From Porphyridium purpureum (Eukaryota > Rhodophyta > Bangiophyceae > Porphyridiales > Porphyridiaceae), in NCBI GenBank assembly GCA_008690995.1, contig VRMN01000016.1:176501-240500 (forward strand): 64,000 bases of DNA. The letters are read 5' to 3'. Positions 28,783 to 37,481 of the stretch are shown piece by piece; position 1 is the first letter of the stretch, and each line of letters starts with the position of its first letter. The position numbers and the translations under genes were made by a program. The notes beneath the pieces were generated by a model that did no database searches, had not been told where the DNA came from, and saw only the letters and a list, made by a program, of their open reading frames with translations.

Positions 28783-29457
28783 ATGACGTCGTTGTTGCGA
28801 TGGACGGGATGGCGGTCATGTGTGTTCGTGGGCACGAGGAGAGGCATCCCGCGCGCCGGGTTTGCCTCTCGCCGGCTTAAGTGGGAGCAACAAAAGCTGG
28901 CGCAGAAGGAGTGGGAGCGATTTACCAAGTCACCCGAGTTTCTGGAGGCGCAGGAGAGGTTCACGCCGGGCCCAGAGTTCTTCATGAAAGACAATCTCGG
29001 GCTCGGGGTGTTTAAAGAGGTGAACACACCCGAAGAATTCGACTTGCACTTCAAGGGCAAGGGCGAGGAAAATCTCAGATTCAAAGGCCTGGCAGAGGCT
29101 GAAGCCGCTAAAGGCTCGAAGAAGGCCAAGGGTGCTGCCAAGCCGGAGGAGATCCTGAAGAAAATCATTGAGCCCACACTAGTTCAAGAGGACGAGGACT
29201 ACGAGGAGTACGAACGTGCCAGGCAGGCATTTTTTAAGGAGTGGAATCTACACTGCCGAATTGAGCAGCGCAAGTTTGATTTGGAAATGAATCGCTTGAA
29301 GCGATCACAGACAGCCGCTTTGAAAGCGCTACCAAAGTGGCGCATCCCAGAAACGAAGAGGGAGTGCGAGCCAGAGCCGATCAATAGATGGTCACCCACT
29401 GAGACTCCTCCGATCCCGGGATATGGACAGAGCAAAATTAGAGACGATGACACATAG
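28783..29457 (+). CDS. Putative mitochondrial protein, hypothetical
   Basis: A 224-aa protein. The first 35 residues are basic, hydroxylated and nearly free of acidic residues (MTSLLRWTGWRSCVFVGTRR), as in a mitochondrial presequence. The rest is charged and helical: KWEQQKLAQKEWERFTKSPE, a Lys/Ala-rich linker (about 105-125), and FKEWNLHCRIEQRKFDLEMN (about 148-167). It ends with a Pro-rich stretch and KIRDDDT. A mitoribosome or respiratory-assembly role would fit such a protein but no family is recognised. It is divergent from the exportin gene with only 78 bp between the two start codons. Confidence 0.62.
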   Translation: MTSLLRWTGWRSCVFVGTRRGIPRAGFASRRLKWEQQKLAQKEWERFTKSPEFLEAQERFTPGPEFFMKDNLGLGVFKEVNTPEEFDLHFKGKGEENLRFKGLAEAEAAKGSKKAKGAAKPEEILKKIIEPTLVQEDEDYEEYERARQAFFKEWNLHCRIEQRKFDLEMNRLKRSQTAALKALPKWRIPETKRECEPEPINRWSPTETPPIPGYGQSKIRDDDT

Positions 29458-29511
29458 GGATTGCTGCTGAGGACGACTGCGGAGGTTATCTCTCGCAGGT
29501 TCTCGTATCGA

Positions 29512-30669
29512 TCACACGAGACTAAAAACCTGCGACCATGCTAATGGCCGTGAATTTTCATCGACAGGTGCCGCAGCGTGCACTGCCTTTGTACACGCGC
29601 GCGCGGTGCACGCTTGTGCGGCAGCGCCAATTCTTGTGAGCAACCCAAGAGATGCTGCGCGCTCGCGCGGACCAGAAAGCGTACAAACGGCGAAGAGTGT
29701 ATCGCCATCCATGGCACAATGCGCAGGAAATACGGCAGCCGAAACGCCGGCTTGAGCCATGACAGCTATGCGCTGCAAGTGTGCGCGTGTGATGTGGAAC
29801 TGGGACGAGGCTACGGCGACCACACCAACCACGGTGCATGGTTTTGGGCCGTCTTCACCGGTTCCGAATTTGTTGAAGCGCTGCAGCGCTGTGCGTGCAA
29901 GCTCCATGCTCATTCTCCGATCACAACCGTCAAGTGCGAGATTCGAGCCGAATTCGCCGTCGCGCTCGAAGGCGGCGGCCAAGAACGCCGGGCTTGACTC
30001 GTTAGCCAGCACGCTACCAAGTGCATTGTTCACGAGAAGGACGCCGACTTGCCATCCTTCCTCCTCCGACACCCAAGACGCGGTGCCCAGTCCGCCGCGA
30101 AGCGAACCGCATCTCGCGCCAAATCCAGCGCCGATGCTGCCATTCAAGCAAGGTGCCAGGCGTCTGGCATTATGCGCGTCGGCATCAAAACTGACAGCTT
30201 CTGTACTGCAGTGACCTTCGCTTTGGCTTTGGGTGTACGCCAGCTGTGCCAACCTACGCCGGGTATCACCAAAGTCGGTGCGCAGGGGCGGGTCATAAAT
30301 AACCGCGCCAGCGACCAACGGCACCCGGGTGCCTTCCACGACGAGCCCGCGACTTGAACGCTTTGAGCAGGGGTTGGCATTATCCGCTGCAAGAGCTTCT
30401 TGCACTGCGCTGCAAGCCGCCAGGCCAAACTCAGAGCCGCCACTCAGCACCACAGCGTTGCACACTCCCGTCAGACTGTCTAGAGCCAATGGCGCGGCGC
30501 CAAACACGCTCGCGGCGCCACCGCGCACGTCTGCTGCGGCAAACACACCGCCCGGCGCGTCAAACACCACCACGCTCACGCCCGTCCATTGTGACGGGGC
30601 GTGCGCGTTCCCCACCCGCAAGCCGGGCACGTCAAGAATCGAATTTGTGAGTCCGACATGCGCCGTCAT
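29512..30669 (-). CDS. P1/S58 family peptidase (DmpA/NylC-type Ntn hydrolase)
   Basis: A 385-aa member of the DmpA/P1 family, self-cleaving N-terminal nucleophile aminopeptidases and amidases. Visible family blocks are LDVPGLRVGN (about 12-21), ADVRGGAASVFG, VVLSGGSEFGL (72-82), IGAGFGARCGSLRGGLGTAS (179-198) and a C-terminal AHCAMDGDTLFAVCT. In NylC the chain is cut between Asn266 and Thr267; here the matching place reads CTVVGVVA, so the Thr nucleophile (about residue 279) is kept but the residue before it is Cys, not Asn. The start at 30669 (MTAHVGLTN) fits homologs better than the upstream in-frame option at 30726. It is divergent from the IES6 gene. Substrate unknown. Confidence 0.87.
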   Translation of the reverse strand: MTAHVGLTNSILDVPGLRVGNAHAPSQWTGVSVVVFDAPGGVFAAADVRGGAASVFGAAPLALDSLTGVCNAVVLSGGSEFGLAACSAVQEALAADNANPCSKRSSRGLVVEGTRVPLVAGAVIYDPPLRTDFGDTRRRLAQLAYTQSQSEGHCSTEAVSFDADAHNARRLAPCLNGSIGAGFGARCGSLRGGLGTASWVSEEEGWQVGVLLVNNALGSVLANESSPAFLAAAFERDGEFGSNLALDGCDRRMSMELARTALQRFNKFGTGEDGPKPCTVVGVVAVASSQFHITRAHLQRIAVMAQAGVSAAVFPAHCAMDGDTLFAVCTLSGPRERAASLGLLTRIGAAAQACTARACTKAVHAAAPVDENSRPLAWSQVFSLV

Positions 30670-30825
30670 TGTCCGTGCGTGCTTCCCGACGCGCGGCTCT
30701 TGTCGGGCTTCACGAGAGCGCGCCACGAGGTCGACACGACTTGGATTGTATGCACGAGAACGTCAGCAGCATCTACGGAAACGGGCTTGCCGAAAGTTGC
30801 GTCCGTATCGGTCGGGAGCTTGACG

Positions 30826-31350
30826 ATGCGCGGTACGGGGACGAGCGAGGTGGACGGGAAGGTTTGGAGAAACAGAGAGGACAAGGACGGTTCTGCAGCC
30901 GCGTCGACCACGGGGTCGGTGTTGCCTGGAGCTAGTCCAGCGAGCATGTCGCCGTCCATGTCTCCTCGCAGCGCGCGCGAGAGTGACGCGGCGGTACTCG
31001 CGTCCGATAGTGGAGTTGACGGAGGCGCATCCGAGTTGCTCACGAAGCGCAAACGTGGCGTGCGGGAAGTGGCGGAGGGAAGGCTGTGGAAGTCTTTGAA
31101 GCAGACGCTCAATGCGGAGATGTATGAGCTCGTGCCCGCGCATTTACCAACATATACAAATATCGAGGCGCCGCCTGCGCGCCTCCCGCCGCGCAAATAC
31201 TGCGACATCACCGGCGCACCCACGCAGTACACCGACCCGAAGACCAAGATGTTTTTCAGCTGCACCGAGGCGTTCAAGGTGATCCGTCAGCTTCCAGACA
31301 ATGCGGTCGAGGAGTTCTTGGGTATCCGCAACGCGTCAAATCGGATCTAG
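30826..31350 (+). CDS. INO80 chromatin-remodelling complex subunit, IES6/INO80C-like (YL1-C domain)
   Basis: A 174-aa nuclear protein. The N-terminal 85 residues are Ser/Asp/Pro-rich and disordered. The conserved part begins with WKSLKQTLNAEMYELVPAHL (about 88-107), then TYTNIEAPPARLPPRKYCDI and the YL1-C block TGAPTQYTDPKTKMFFSC followed by EAFKVIRQLP. This combination of the KSLKQ region and the YL1-C block is that of Ies6/INO80C, which binds Arp5 in the INO80 remodeller; YL1/Swc2 itself is much longer. The ATG at 30826 is preferred; the frame is open upstream to 30601 and there overlaps the divergent peptidase gene. The two starts are 156 bp apart. Confidence 0.88.
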   Translation: MRGTGTSEVDGKVWRNREDKDGSAAASTTGSVLPGASPASMSPSMSPRSARESDAAVLASDSGVDGGASELLTKRKRGVREVAEGRLWKSLKQTLNAEMYELVPAHLPTYTNIEAPPARLPPRKYCDITGAPTQYTDPKTKMFFSCTEAFKVIRQLPDNAVEEFLGIRNASNRI

Positions 31351-32854
31351 TCCGTATGGCGTTGTGCTGACCAGTAGCGTTGCGAGTGAGATGCGTCCGG
31401 GGCTCGAATGGGTCTGGTCACGCGTTGTGCGTCATGTGTTTCCTTAACGCGGTTCTGTGCGAATACGTGGCATCTGGGTAGAATCGTGCCAGACCGTGCA
31501 GGGTCAATGTTGCGGAGGTGCTAATCTGATGTCCACATACCCGCGTTAGATGTGCATACATTTTCTGGCTTACGGTCTGCCGTAGCGCCAGCCGCAGTTC
31601 CGCGCACACGTACATGGACATACTGATACCGACGCGCTGTGCTACTCTACTAAACATGGCTGCGAGACGTCGATGCTGTGCGACGCCTACGCGCGACCGT
31701 TACTCGACGCACGCGCCCCTGTCACGTGATCCGCCGAGCGCCGGATTCCGACGCGCGTTCGCAGCCACCGAACCGCAGGCGACACGGACGCAACCGCGGC
31801 CGCCGAGCGGAAGACCATGCCGATGCCGTTCTTGCTTGCTCTCCTCCGGCAAACCCACCAGACGGTCCAAACCAGTCGGTTCGCTTCCACCCGACGCCAC
31901 CGTGTGAAGTGTACTTGCGGGTGTACCGCCCCTGTTTGGTCTCCCTCCGTAATCCTAGAACGGAGCCCGCTGTACTTTTCGCTGTACATCTGCCGCGCCT
32001 GCTTGGACGGACGGCGGGTGTTCACTGATCGCCCGTAAATGATAAAACGTCACCACGCAATCACCTTCAAACGCGAACGCGCGGAAGAGGAAAGCAGGAG
32101 GAGAAGGGGAAAACGCATAGGGTTCGGTCAGGGCCACCGAAAAGCGCTCGGCGGCCGTGTAATGCGTTGCGCGTTTGAATTCAGAGCAGGGTTGAAAGCG
32201 GGGCTGCGTCGGAACAGAATCTGAGAGAGAGAAACAGACAGACAGAGACGCACACGCACAGAACTGGCGTGGTGAGTGCGGCGCCGCGAATTCGAGGGTG
32301 CGCGCGGCTGTGGCTTGCTTCTCAGCCCGCTCCTTTCGGTTGGTTGGTGCGTTGCTTGTGTGTGTGTGCACCGCGTGGTAGGGAAGGGCGGTGAGAGCAT
32401 CCCGCTGGATCAGCCACGTGGTCGGATCTGCTCCCAAAATTCACGAAAGCGCAATCGCCGCACCGCCACACCGCCAATTCGCGCATGCGAGCATTGCGCA
32501 CGCGCACAATGCGCCAAACGGCCCGGAAAAGAGCGTGTGGGTTGCGGGTGCGTGCGCAGCAGAGGGGCAACTGGGTGACCCGTGCGTTTCATCGCAACCC
32601 TATTTAAAGGCGCGGCTGCCGCTGTAATGTGCGCGCGCGCGAAAGCGTGGCAACGGTGACGCCGCTGCGAGAAGGATAGCGGCTTGAGCACCGCAGTGCA
32701 CCGAAAGTCGTGCCAGGCGCGCGAGCGGCGTGCGTCCGGGTATCAGACCGCGAGGAAGGAAGCTGTGTACGGCCTGAAGGAGCAAGAGGATTTCGCGCGA
32801 CGTGTGAACATCATTGCTGCGTGCTCTGCATTTGCGGAAAGAACTCACAGAGCC
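31351..32854. other. Long intergenic region
   Basis: About 1.5 kb with no convincing gene. A TATA-like tatttaaa at 32601-32608 lies about 250 bp upstream of the next start and is a fair core-promoter candidate. The frame of the downstream protein is open from 32684 but an internal ATG is much better. Frames of 97-160 codons on both strands are Arg/Pro/Thr-biased and overlap each other. The size is unusual beside the tight spacing elsewhere, so a noncoding transcript cannot be excluded. Confidence 0.5.
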
Positions 32855-35800
32855 ATGGGCGGCGCTGTCAGTCGGCCGGCGCACGCGGCGCCAAGCGAGG
32901 TTCGTGCATATCCGGCTGGTGCAGATGGCGTGCTGAGCGCCCAAGAACGCAGCGCACGAGGCGCAAGGAACGAAGGAAAGTTGCCAGAGGAGTTTGTGCG
33001 GCTTCAAGCGGCGCTGGCTTCAGAGTCAGACTCGCCGGAGCACAGGACAAGGCAGCAGCGCACGCGCGAAGATGTCGATACCGTGGGCTCCGACTTGGGC
33101 AGTCACATAGATGTTGACGAGACCATCGAAGAGCTCGAGGACGCGGCGCCTGCCACGCACGTGCTGCACGACCTGCAGAACCAGCGCATGGAGGTCGCTA
33201 GTGATGAGTATCCCGGCAAGCCGGCCGAGTTTGTCAAGGCGCTCAAGAACAAGCAAAAGCCGTTCGGAGAGCTCGTTTCGGGCGCGTTTGGTGCCAGCAC
33301 GGCGCATCAGAACGCGCGAATCTCGGAGGACTTGGTGATTGGCACGCTCTCTCGCACGTCAGGCAACTTTAACGCCTCAATCAATTCAATTGCTCACCCG
33401 CTGATGAGCAGCAGTGGGCGCATTGCGCAAGAAATGGTGCACCCTTTCCAGCAGAATCCGCTGCAGCCGCTACAGCGTCTCAGAGATGCTCCAGCATCAG
33501 CTGCTGCTAAGGCTCACCCTAGGGCCTCGCGCGGAGTAAGCTCGGCCCGCCAAAGGTCCGGTTTGTTCGTTAAGAGTCCGAGCGACGAAAACGTGGGTTT
33601 TTTGCAGCGCATCGCCTCAAAATTGGGAGGCGGCGAGCGCAGCGGCGTGGGCGCTGGCTCTCGTCTGGGTCGAGCACGCAGTCAAGAAGGCAGGAAGAAG
33701 AGCTTGTTTGGGCTGAATTTTGCGTCAGACTCGTCCGCAGGCGAAAAGCGCAGGGAGCTTCCCACGAGCTACGCCGATGATAACGACTCTGATGCGGAAG
33801 ACTATCAGGTTCCGCTCGGGGAACCAGCCAAGCTGGTCCGCGAAGGCCGCCTCGACTCGGAAATGGAACCAAGTCCGTCGCTTACGCAAGAATATATCCC
33901 GCAGCTCACGGAAGAGGAGAAAAAGAAGACTATGCTGGACAGACTCAGGGCGAAGAACGACAGTCTGGAAATGCTGCGGTCGAGCAAGATAGAGCATGCT
34001 GCGCTTCCTGTAGACCTTTCAGAGGTCTCTGCAGCAGCACCTGCCGAGGCGGAGGCTAATGCAACGGAATTTGCTGAGCAGCACAAGCTGGACCTTGGGT
34101 TTTCAACGGCGCAGATTCGCAAGTCGTACCACATGAAGAAGAGTGACCTCAACCGTGCGGCCGCGGACGTCGCACCAGAGGTTGCCGCCGAGCAGGAGCG
34201 CGAGCTGCAGCGAGGCCGGAGCGAAATCATGATCGCTTCGCTCGAAGCGATTAATGTCGAGACGATGGCAAGAAAGGAAGACGGCGAAAATTTGCCGGCA
34301 AAAACAGATGCGGAACGCGAGCACACGGCGCTCGAAGCACGACGAGGCTCACCACAGAACGAGCCCAAGTCTCGCGTTTCGTCGACATCCCACATTGAGA
34401 CGGCACCAGAGCTGCAGGCGAGCGCCGTGGAAGCTGTTATGGCGATGCAGAGGCGCGAGGATCAACAAACGAAGCCGAAGCATAATTCAGCTGCGCAAGC
34501 TCCTGTCCCAGCGGTACCCACGCCAAAGACTGCGGAACAATCAGCTGCTGCTCAAGAATCTTCGTTACAAGAACGAGAATCAGCTGCAGATTCTCCTCGT
34601 CGAGCAACTCCGGGTGGTTCAACGGCAACGTCGGACCTGGTCGAAAGTTCTCACTTTGGAACTCGGCAAAGCGTATCCGACGCCGAAAAGCCTAGCCTCA
34701 AACGTCGCAGATCTGGCGCACTGCCTGCAGGACCTCTTCCAACCGGTCCTGGCGAGCCACAGGCGATGGAGGCGCCTCGAGGCAAGGGCAGAGCTGAGTC
34801 GTCTTCCAAGCAGAATGAAACTGGCGGCTCTTTGCGTTGTGCCAAGTCAAGCAAGAAGCCCCCGCGGCTTCCGACAACGACCAAAGTTCAGAAAGCTCCT
34901 GTACCTGCAGTGGTCGACTCGATGCACGATTTGGACAACCTAACAGGCAAGATTAATAGTATCAAGACGCAAGCGACCAAGCTGATCCAGGAAGCTTCGA
35001 GCCTGATCGACCTTGTGGACTTGCAGACGAACAACGCAGGAGAAGACTACGAATCAATGAGGCGCTCGCACTCGGTGAAGCGAGCTTCGTCCGCGGTTTC
35101 GTCAGATGGCAGGCAAGCTCTGCAACTTCAAGCGCCGAACCGCAATTCTGCGCCGTTGCTCTCGAATTTGCCTGACCAAGTGGAGGCCGTAGCGAGTGCG
35201 CCCGAAGCGGAGAACAAAGGACCACAGTGTGAGACGCTGGAGCGAGGAAAGTCTCGCTTTTTTAAAGGAATGACGCAAGAACAGGTTGCGGCAGCCGATT
35301 TCGAAGATATTTTGGCGTTCTGGGCGCAAAAGTCGAATTTACTGGAGCAGAAATCAAACATGCTTGCGCGGTATGATAACGGTAGGGGTCTTGACGGTGT
35401 TCCCAGTGAGCCGTCGTCGTTCGCGCATGTGACTAACTGGGATGATTTCGCAGCGGAGGATAACTCGCTGATGGATTTACAAGAGGAAATGCGAGAGCTG
35501 CATGCGCACAATGAGAAGATCCTCCGGATTGCATACGGAATGATGGACTCGGCAGGCGTTCTGCTGAGAGCCGTGAAAGAGGCCGAGGAAGGAATCATAG
35601 AGGTTAAGACCAAGGTTGATGTTGGTGCTGGCTCGCAGGAAGAGGACCTTCTGGTCCGTACAGAGCGAAGCTTGCGTGAGTCCTTCGACTCTGCTATCCG
35701 GCGTGTGAGTGAAGTTGAGGAGGAAGCAAAGCAGCCGTGCAGTCCGATGGCACGTAAAAGGTTGCAGCACATGGAGGAACTGAAAGGTTTCTTCAAAATG

Positions 35801-36619
35801 TTGGATTACCTAGAGCCTCAGTCCAATTACCTTCCCGAGATCGTGGACAGTGAAATTGAGTCGGATTTGGGAAGTGAGTCGGGTGAAAACGAGATCCAGC
35901 CTCATTCGCAAAGCGGATCGCGGCGACGCTCTCTTTCTGCGGAAATGCTGGGCCGCGCGCCGATTCGCGTGTGGCATAGTGAGACCGGGCCCATGGTCTG
36001 CGAGCTAGACGTCCAGAATTTGCTCGAGCTCGCGGCGCTCGGTTCTGCAGGCGAGTTTGCCAAGTCGCGAGCCCCGAGCGGACAAGACCTTCGTGGTATT
36101 CTTCGGCAGGATACGAAGGGCACTGAACGTGGTGATTCAAAAGACGAGGAGGCGCAGGAGACCGTAACTTTCAATATCCCTCGGAATGAAATTGGCAAGT
36201 CCGGCAAAGGTGCCAATCGCGACCAGGCCCTTGCGGGTCGTGCAAGATCATCCGTCGCTGTGCATGGTACGTACGAGCCCCTGGAAGCGGACGAACGGGT
36301 CACCAGTCGCCCCGGGGCTGTTGATCCGAGACGAGCCTCCCTGAAAATCCAAAAGGTCTTTGGCGGATTTGCCAAGCTCGCTAGCCGATCGGTAAGCACG
36401 AATGAGGAGTCTGCTGCGTTCCGAAATGAGTCGGAACCAGCCGCCGGCCCGCGGGGCTCATCACTTCGCTCATCGCGTGGGATCCCGTCGGGTGCAGGTG
36501 GCGCAGGAGCCAACGCCGGACCACGATCGTCCAGAGGTCTGTCCGGTGTGAGGAATGTCTTTGCGCGATTGGGAGGCTCCCAGAAGAGCTCACAAAAGAA
36601 CTTGAACGTGGACGCCTAA
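32855..36619 (+). CDS. Large disordered phosphoprotein-like protein with N-myristoylation signal
   Basis: A 1254-aa hydrophilic protein. The ATG at 32855 sits in a strong context (gccATGGGC) and gives MGGAVSRP, a typical N-myristoylation sequence (Gly2, Ser6), so I prefer it to the upstream open frame. Most of the chain is Ser/Glu/Ala/Arg-rich and disordered, with many R-R-x-S and S-P sites. Helical or coiled-coil stretches include LTEEEKKKTMLDRLRAKNDS (about 350-370), a long helix around the segment NLTGKINSIKTQATKLIQEA (about 695-715), and ILAFWAQKSNLLEQKSNMLA (about 815-834). The C-terminal 120 residues are Gly/Ser/Arg-rich and basic. No known domain is recognised. A membrane-attached scaffold or kinase target is the plainest inference. 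Confidence 0.72.
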   Translation: MGGAVSRPAHAAPSEVRAYPAGADGVLSAQERSARGARNEGKLPEEFVRLQAALASESDSPEHRTRQQRTREDVDTVGSDLGSHIDVDETIEELEDAAPATHVLHDLQNQRMEVASDEYPGKPAEFVKALKNKQKPFGELVSGAFGASTAHQNARISEDLVIGTLSRTSGNFNASINSIAHPLMSSSGRIAQEMVHPFQQNPLQPLQRLRDAPASAAAKAHPRASRGVSSARQRSGLFVKSPSDENVGFLQRIASKLGGGERSGVGAGSRLGRARSQEGRKKSLFGLNFASDSSAGEKRRELPTSYADDNDSDAEDYQVPLGEPAKLVREGRLDSEMEPSPSLTQEYIPQLTEEEKKKTMLDRLRAKNDSLEMLRSSKIEHAALPVDLSEVSAAAPAEAEANATEFAEQHKLDLGFSTAQIRKSYHMKKSDLNRAAADVAPEVAAEQERELQRGRSEIMIASLEAINVETMARKEDGENLPAKTDAEREHTALEARRGSPQNEPKSRVSSTSHIETAPELQASAVEAVMAMQRREDQQTKPKHNSAAQAPVPAVPTPKTAEQSAAAQESSLQERESAADSPRRATPGGSTATSDLVESSHFGTRQSVSDAEKPSLKRRRSGALPAGPLPTGPGEPQAMEAPRGKGRAESSSKQNETGGSLRCAKSSKKPPRLPTTTKVQKAPVPAVVDSMHDLDNLTGKINSIKTQATKLIQEASSLIDLVDLQTNNAGEDYESMRRSHSVKRASSAVSSDGRQALQLQAPNRNSAPLLSNLPDQVEAVASAPEAENKGPQCETLERGKSRFFKGMTQEQVAAADFEDILAFWAQKSNLLEQKSNMLARYDNGRGLDGVPSEPSSFAHVTNWDDFAAEDNSLMDLQEEMRELHAHNEKILRIAYGMMDSAGVLLRAVKEAEEGIIEVKTKVDVGAGSQEEDLLVRTERSLRESFDSAIRRVSEVEEEAKQPCSPMARKRLQHMEELKGFFKMLDYLEPQSNYLPEIVDSEIESDLGSESGENEIQPHSQSGSRRRSLSAEMLGRAPIRVWHSETGPMVCELDVQNLLELAALGSAGEFAKSRAPSGQDLRGILRQDTKGTERGDSKDEEAQETVTFNIPRNEIGKSGKGANRDQALAGRARSSVAVHGTYEPLEADERVTSRPGAVDPRRASLKIQKVFGGFAKLASRSVSTNEESAAFRNESEPAAGPRGSSLRSSRGIPSGAGGAGANAGPRSSRGLSGVRNVFARLGGSQKSSQKNLNVDA

Positions 36620-36802
36620 CAATTATAAATGACATCGGGAACGTCAATGGTAACTTTGTAATATATTTTTTTTTCTTTCTCTTTTTGTTCTCGAGTCCTG
36701 CACACCACAGAAACCGTTTGCAACATGTGCCACCGCATCTGCTGTCGATTTCCGTGCTGTGCAAACATCGTCCTAAATCCAGCGCAGCGCTTGAGCGTGC
36801 GT

Positions 36803-37168
36803 TTACCAGTCCTCGTCGTCATCTTCCTCCTCATCCGAGTCAAAGTTATTCCGCCGTGAAATCGTTACCTTGGTTTGGGTGGCGGCTTGGCTGTACTGGT
36901 CCAGCAGCTGCTTGAGCGCGGCCTCGTTCACCGGTCCTGGGAGTCGACCCTGCTGATACATTTGCAACAAGGTGGCCTCCACTTGCTGCGCACGCTCCGG
37001 CTTGACCACGCGAACATTCGCGAGTCGCTCGCTTGCTTCCGGCGTGAGAATCGCCTTCAGCATGACGCGCATCTGCTCCGCTTGTTCCTCGCGCCGCTGC
37101 TTCTCCTTCTGCATGGCCTCCGCGTTGTTCGCGCGCGCCGGCCCAGCCGTGCTCTGTTGAGAATCCAT
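36803..37168 (-). CDS. PDCD5: PDCD5/TFAR19-like DNA-binding protein
   Basis: A 121-aa protein of the PDCD5 (Sdd2/TFAR19) family, found in archaea and eukaryotes and linked in animals to apoptosis, p53/Tip60 and the CCT chaperonin. It has the family's layout: charged N-terminal helix (KEKQRREEQAEQMRVMLKAI), then LTPEASERLANVRVVKPERA, ATLLQMYQQGRLPGPVNEAA, LKQLLDQYSQAATQTKVTIS, and a basic-to-acidic tail (RRNNFDSDEEEDDDEDW). The start at 37168 (MDSQQSTAG) gives the usual family length; the open frame extends 30 codons upstream without similarity. It converges with the gene ending at 36619. Confidence 0.95.
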   Translation of the reverse strand: MDSQQSTAGPARANNAEAMQKEKQRREEQAEQMRVMLKAILTPEASERLANVRVVKPERAQQVEATLLQMYQQGRLPGPVNEAALKQLLDQYSQAATQTKVTISRRNNFDSDEEEDDDEDW

Positions 37169-37481
37169 GACGTTCACACAGACGCGGCTCCGAGTGGTAC
37201 CTCTTCCTGCCTTACTACAAGTCAGCCCCAGACCCAACGATGAGCGCAAGGTTTTCACGCGGGCGAAGCGCGCGAGGAGTGGCCGGTGCCGAATCTATTC
37301 GACCGCGACAGCGCGGGTCTAGACTGGGGCCACTCGGCTCGAGTTACGATTGCCAAGTCTCTAGGCGTCCGCACGTCGACGTCTGAAAGCGAAGAATAAT
37401 TTTCCATGGCTGGGCGAAAGGTGAAGCAGATGGTACAGTATTTTGTTTGATTACTGCGAAAAGTACGCATGATTTAGTCCT
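37169..37481. other. Intergenic region upstream of PDCD5
   Basis: A 313-bp spacer between two same-strand genes. It holds the PDCD5 upstream region and the 3' flank of the bZIP gene. No gene or repeat seen. Confidence 0.5.

Noticed and set aside
31614-32578. Several frames of 66-160 codons on both strands
   Set aside because: Mutually overlapping, Arg/Pro/Thr-rich, no motif or targeting signal.
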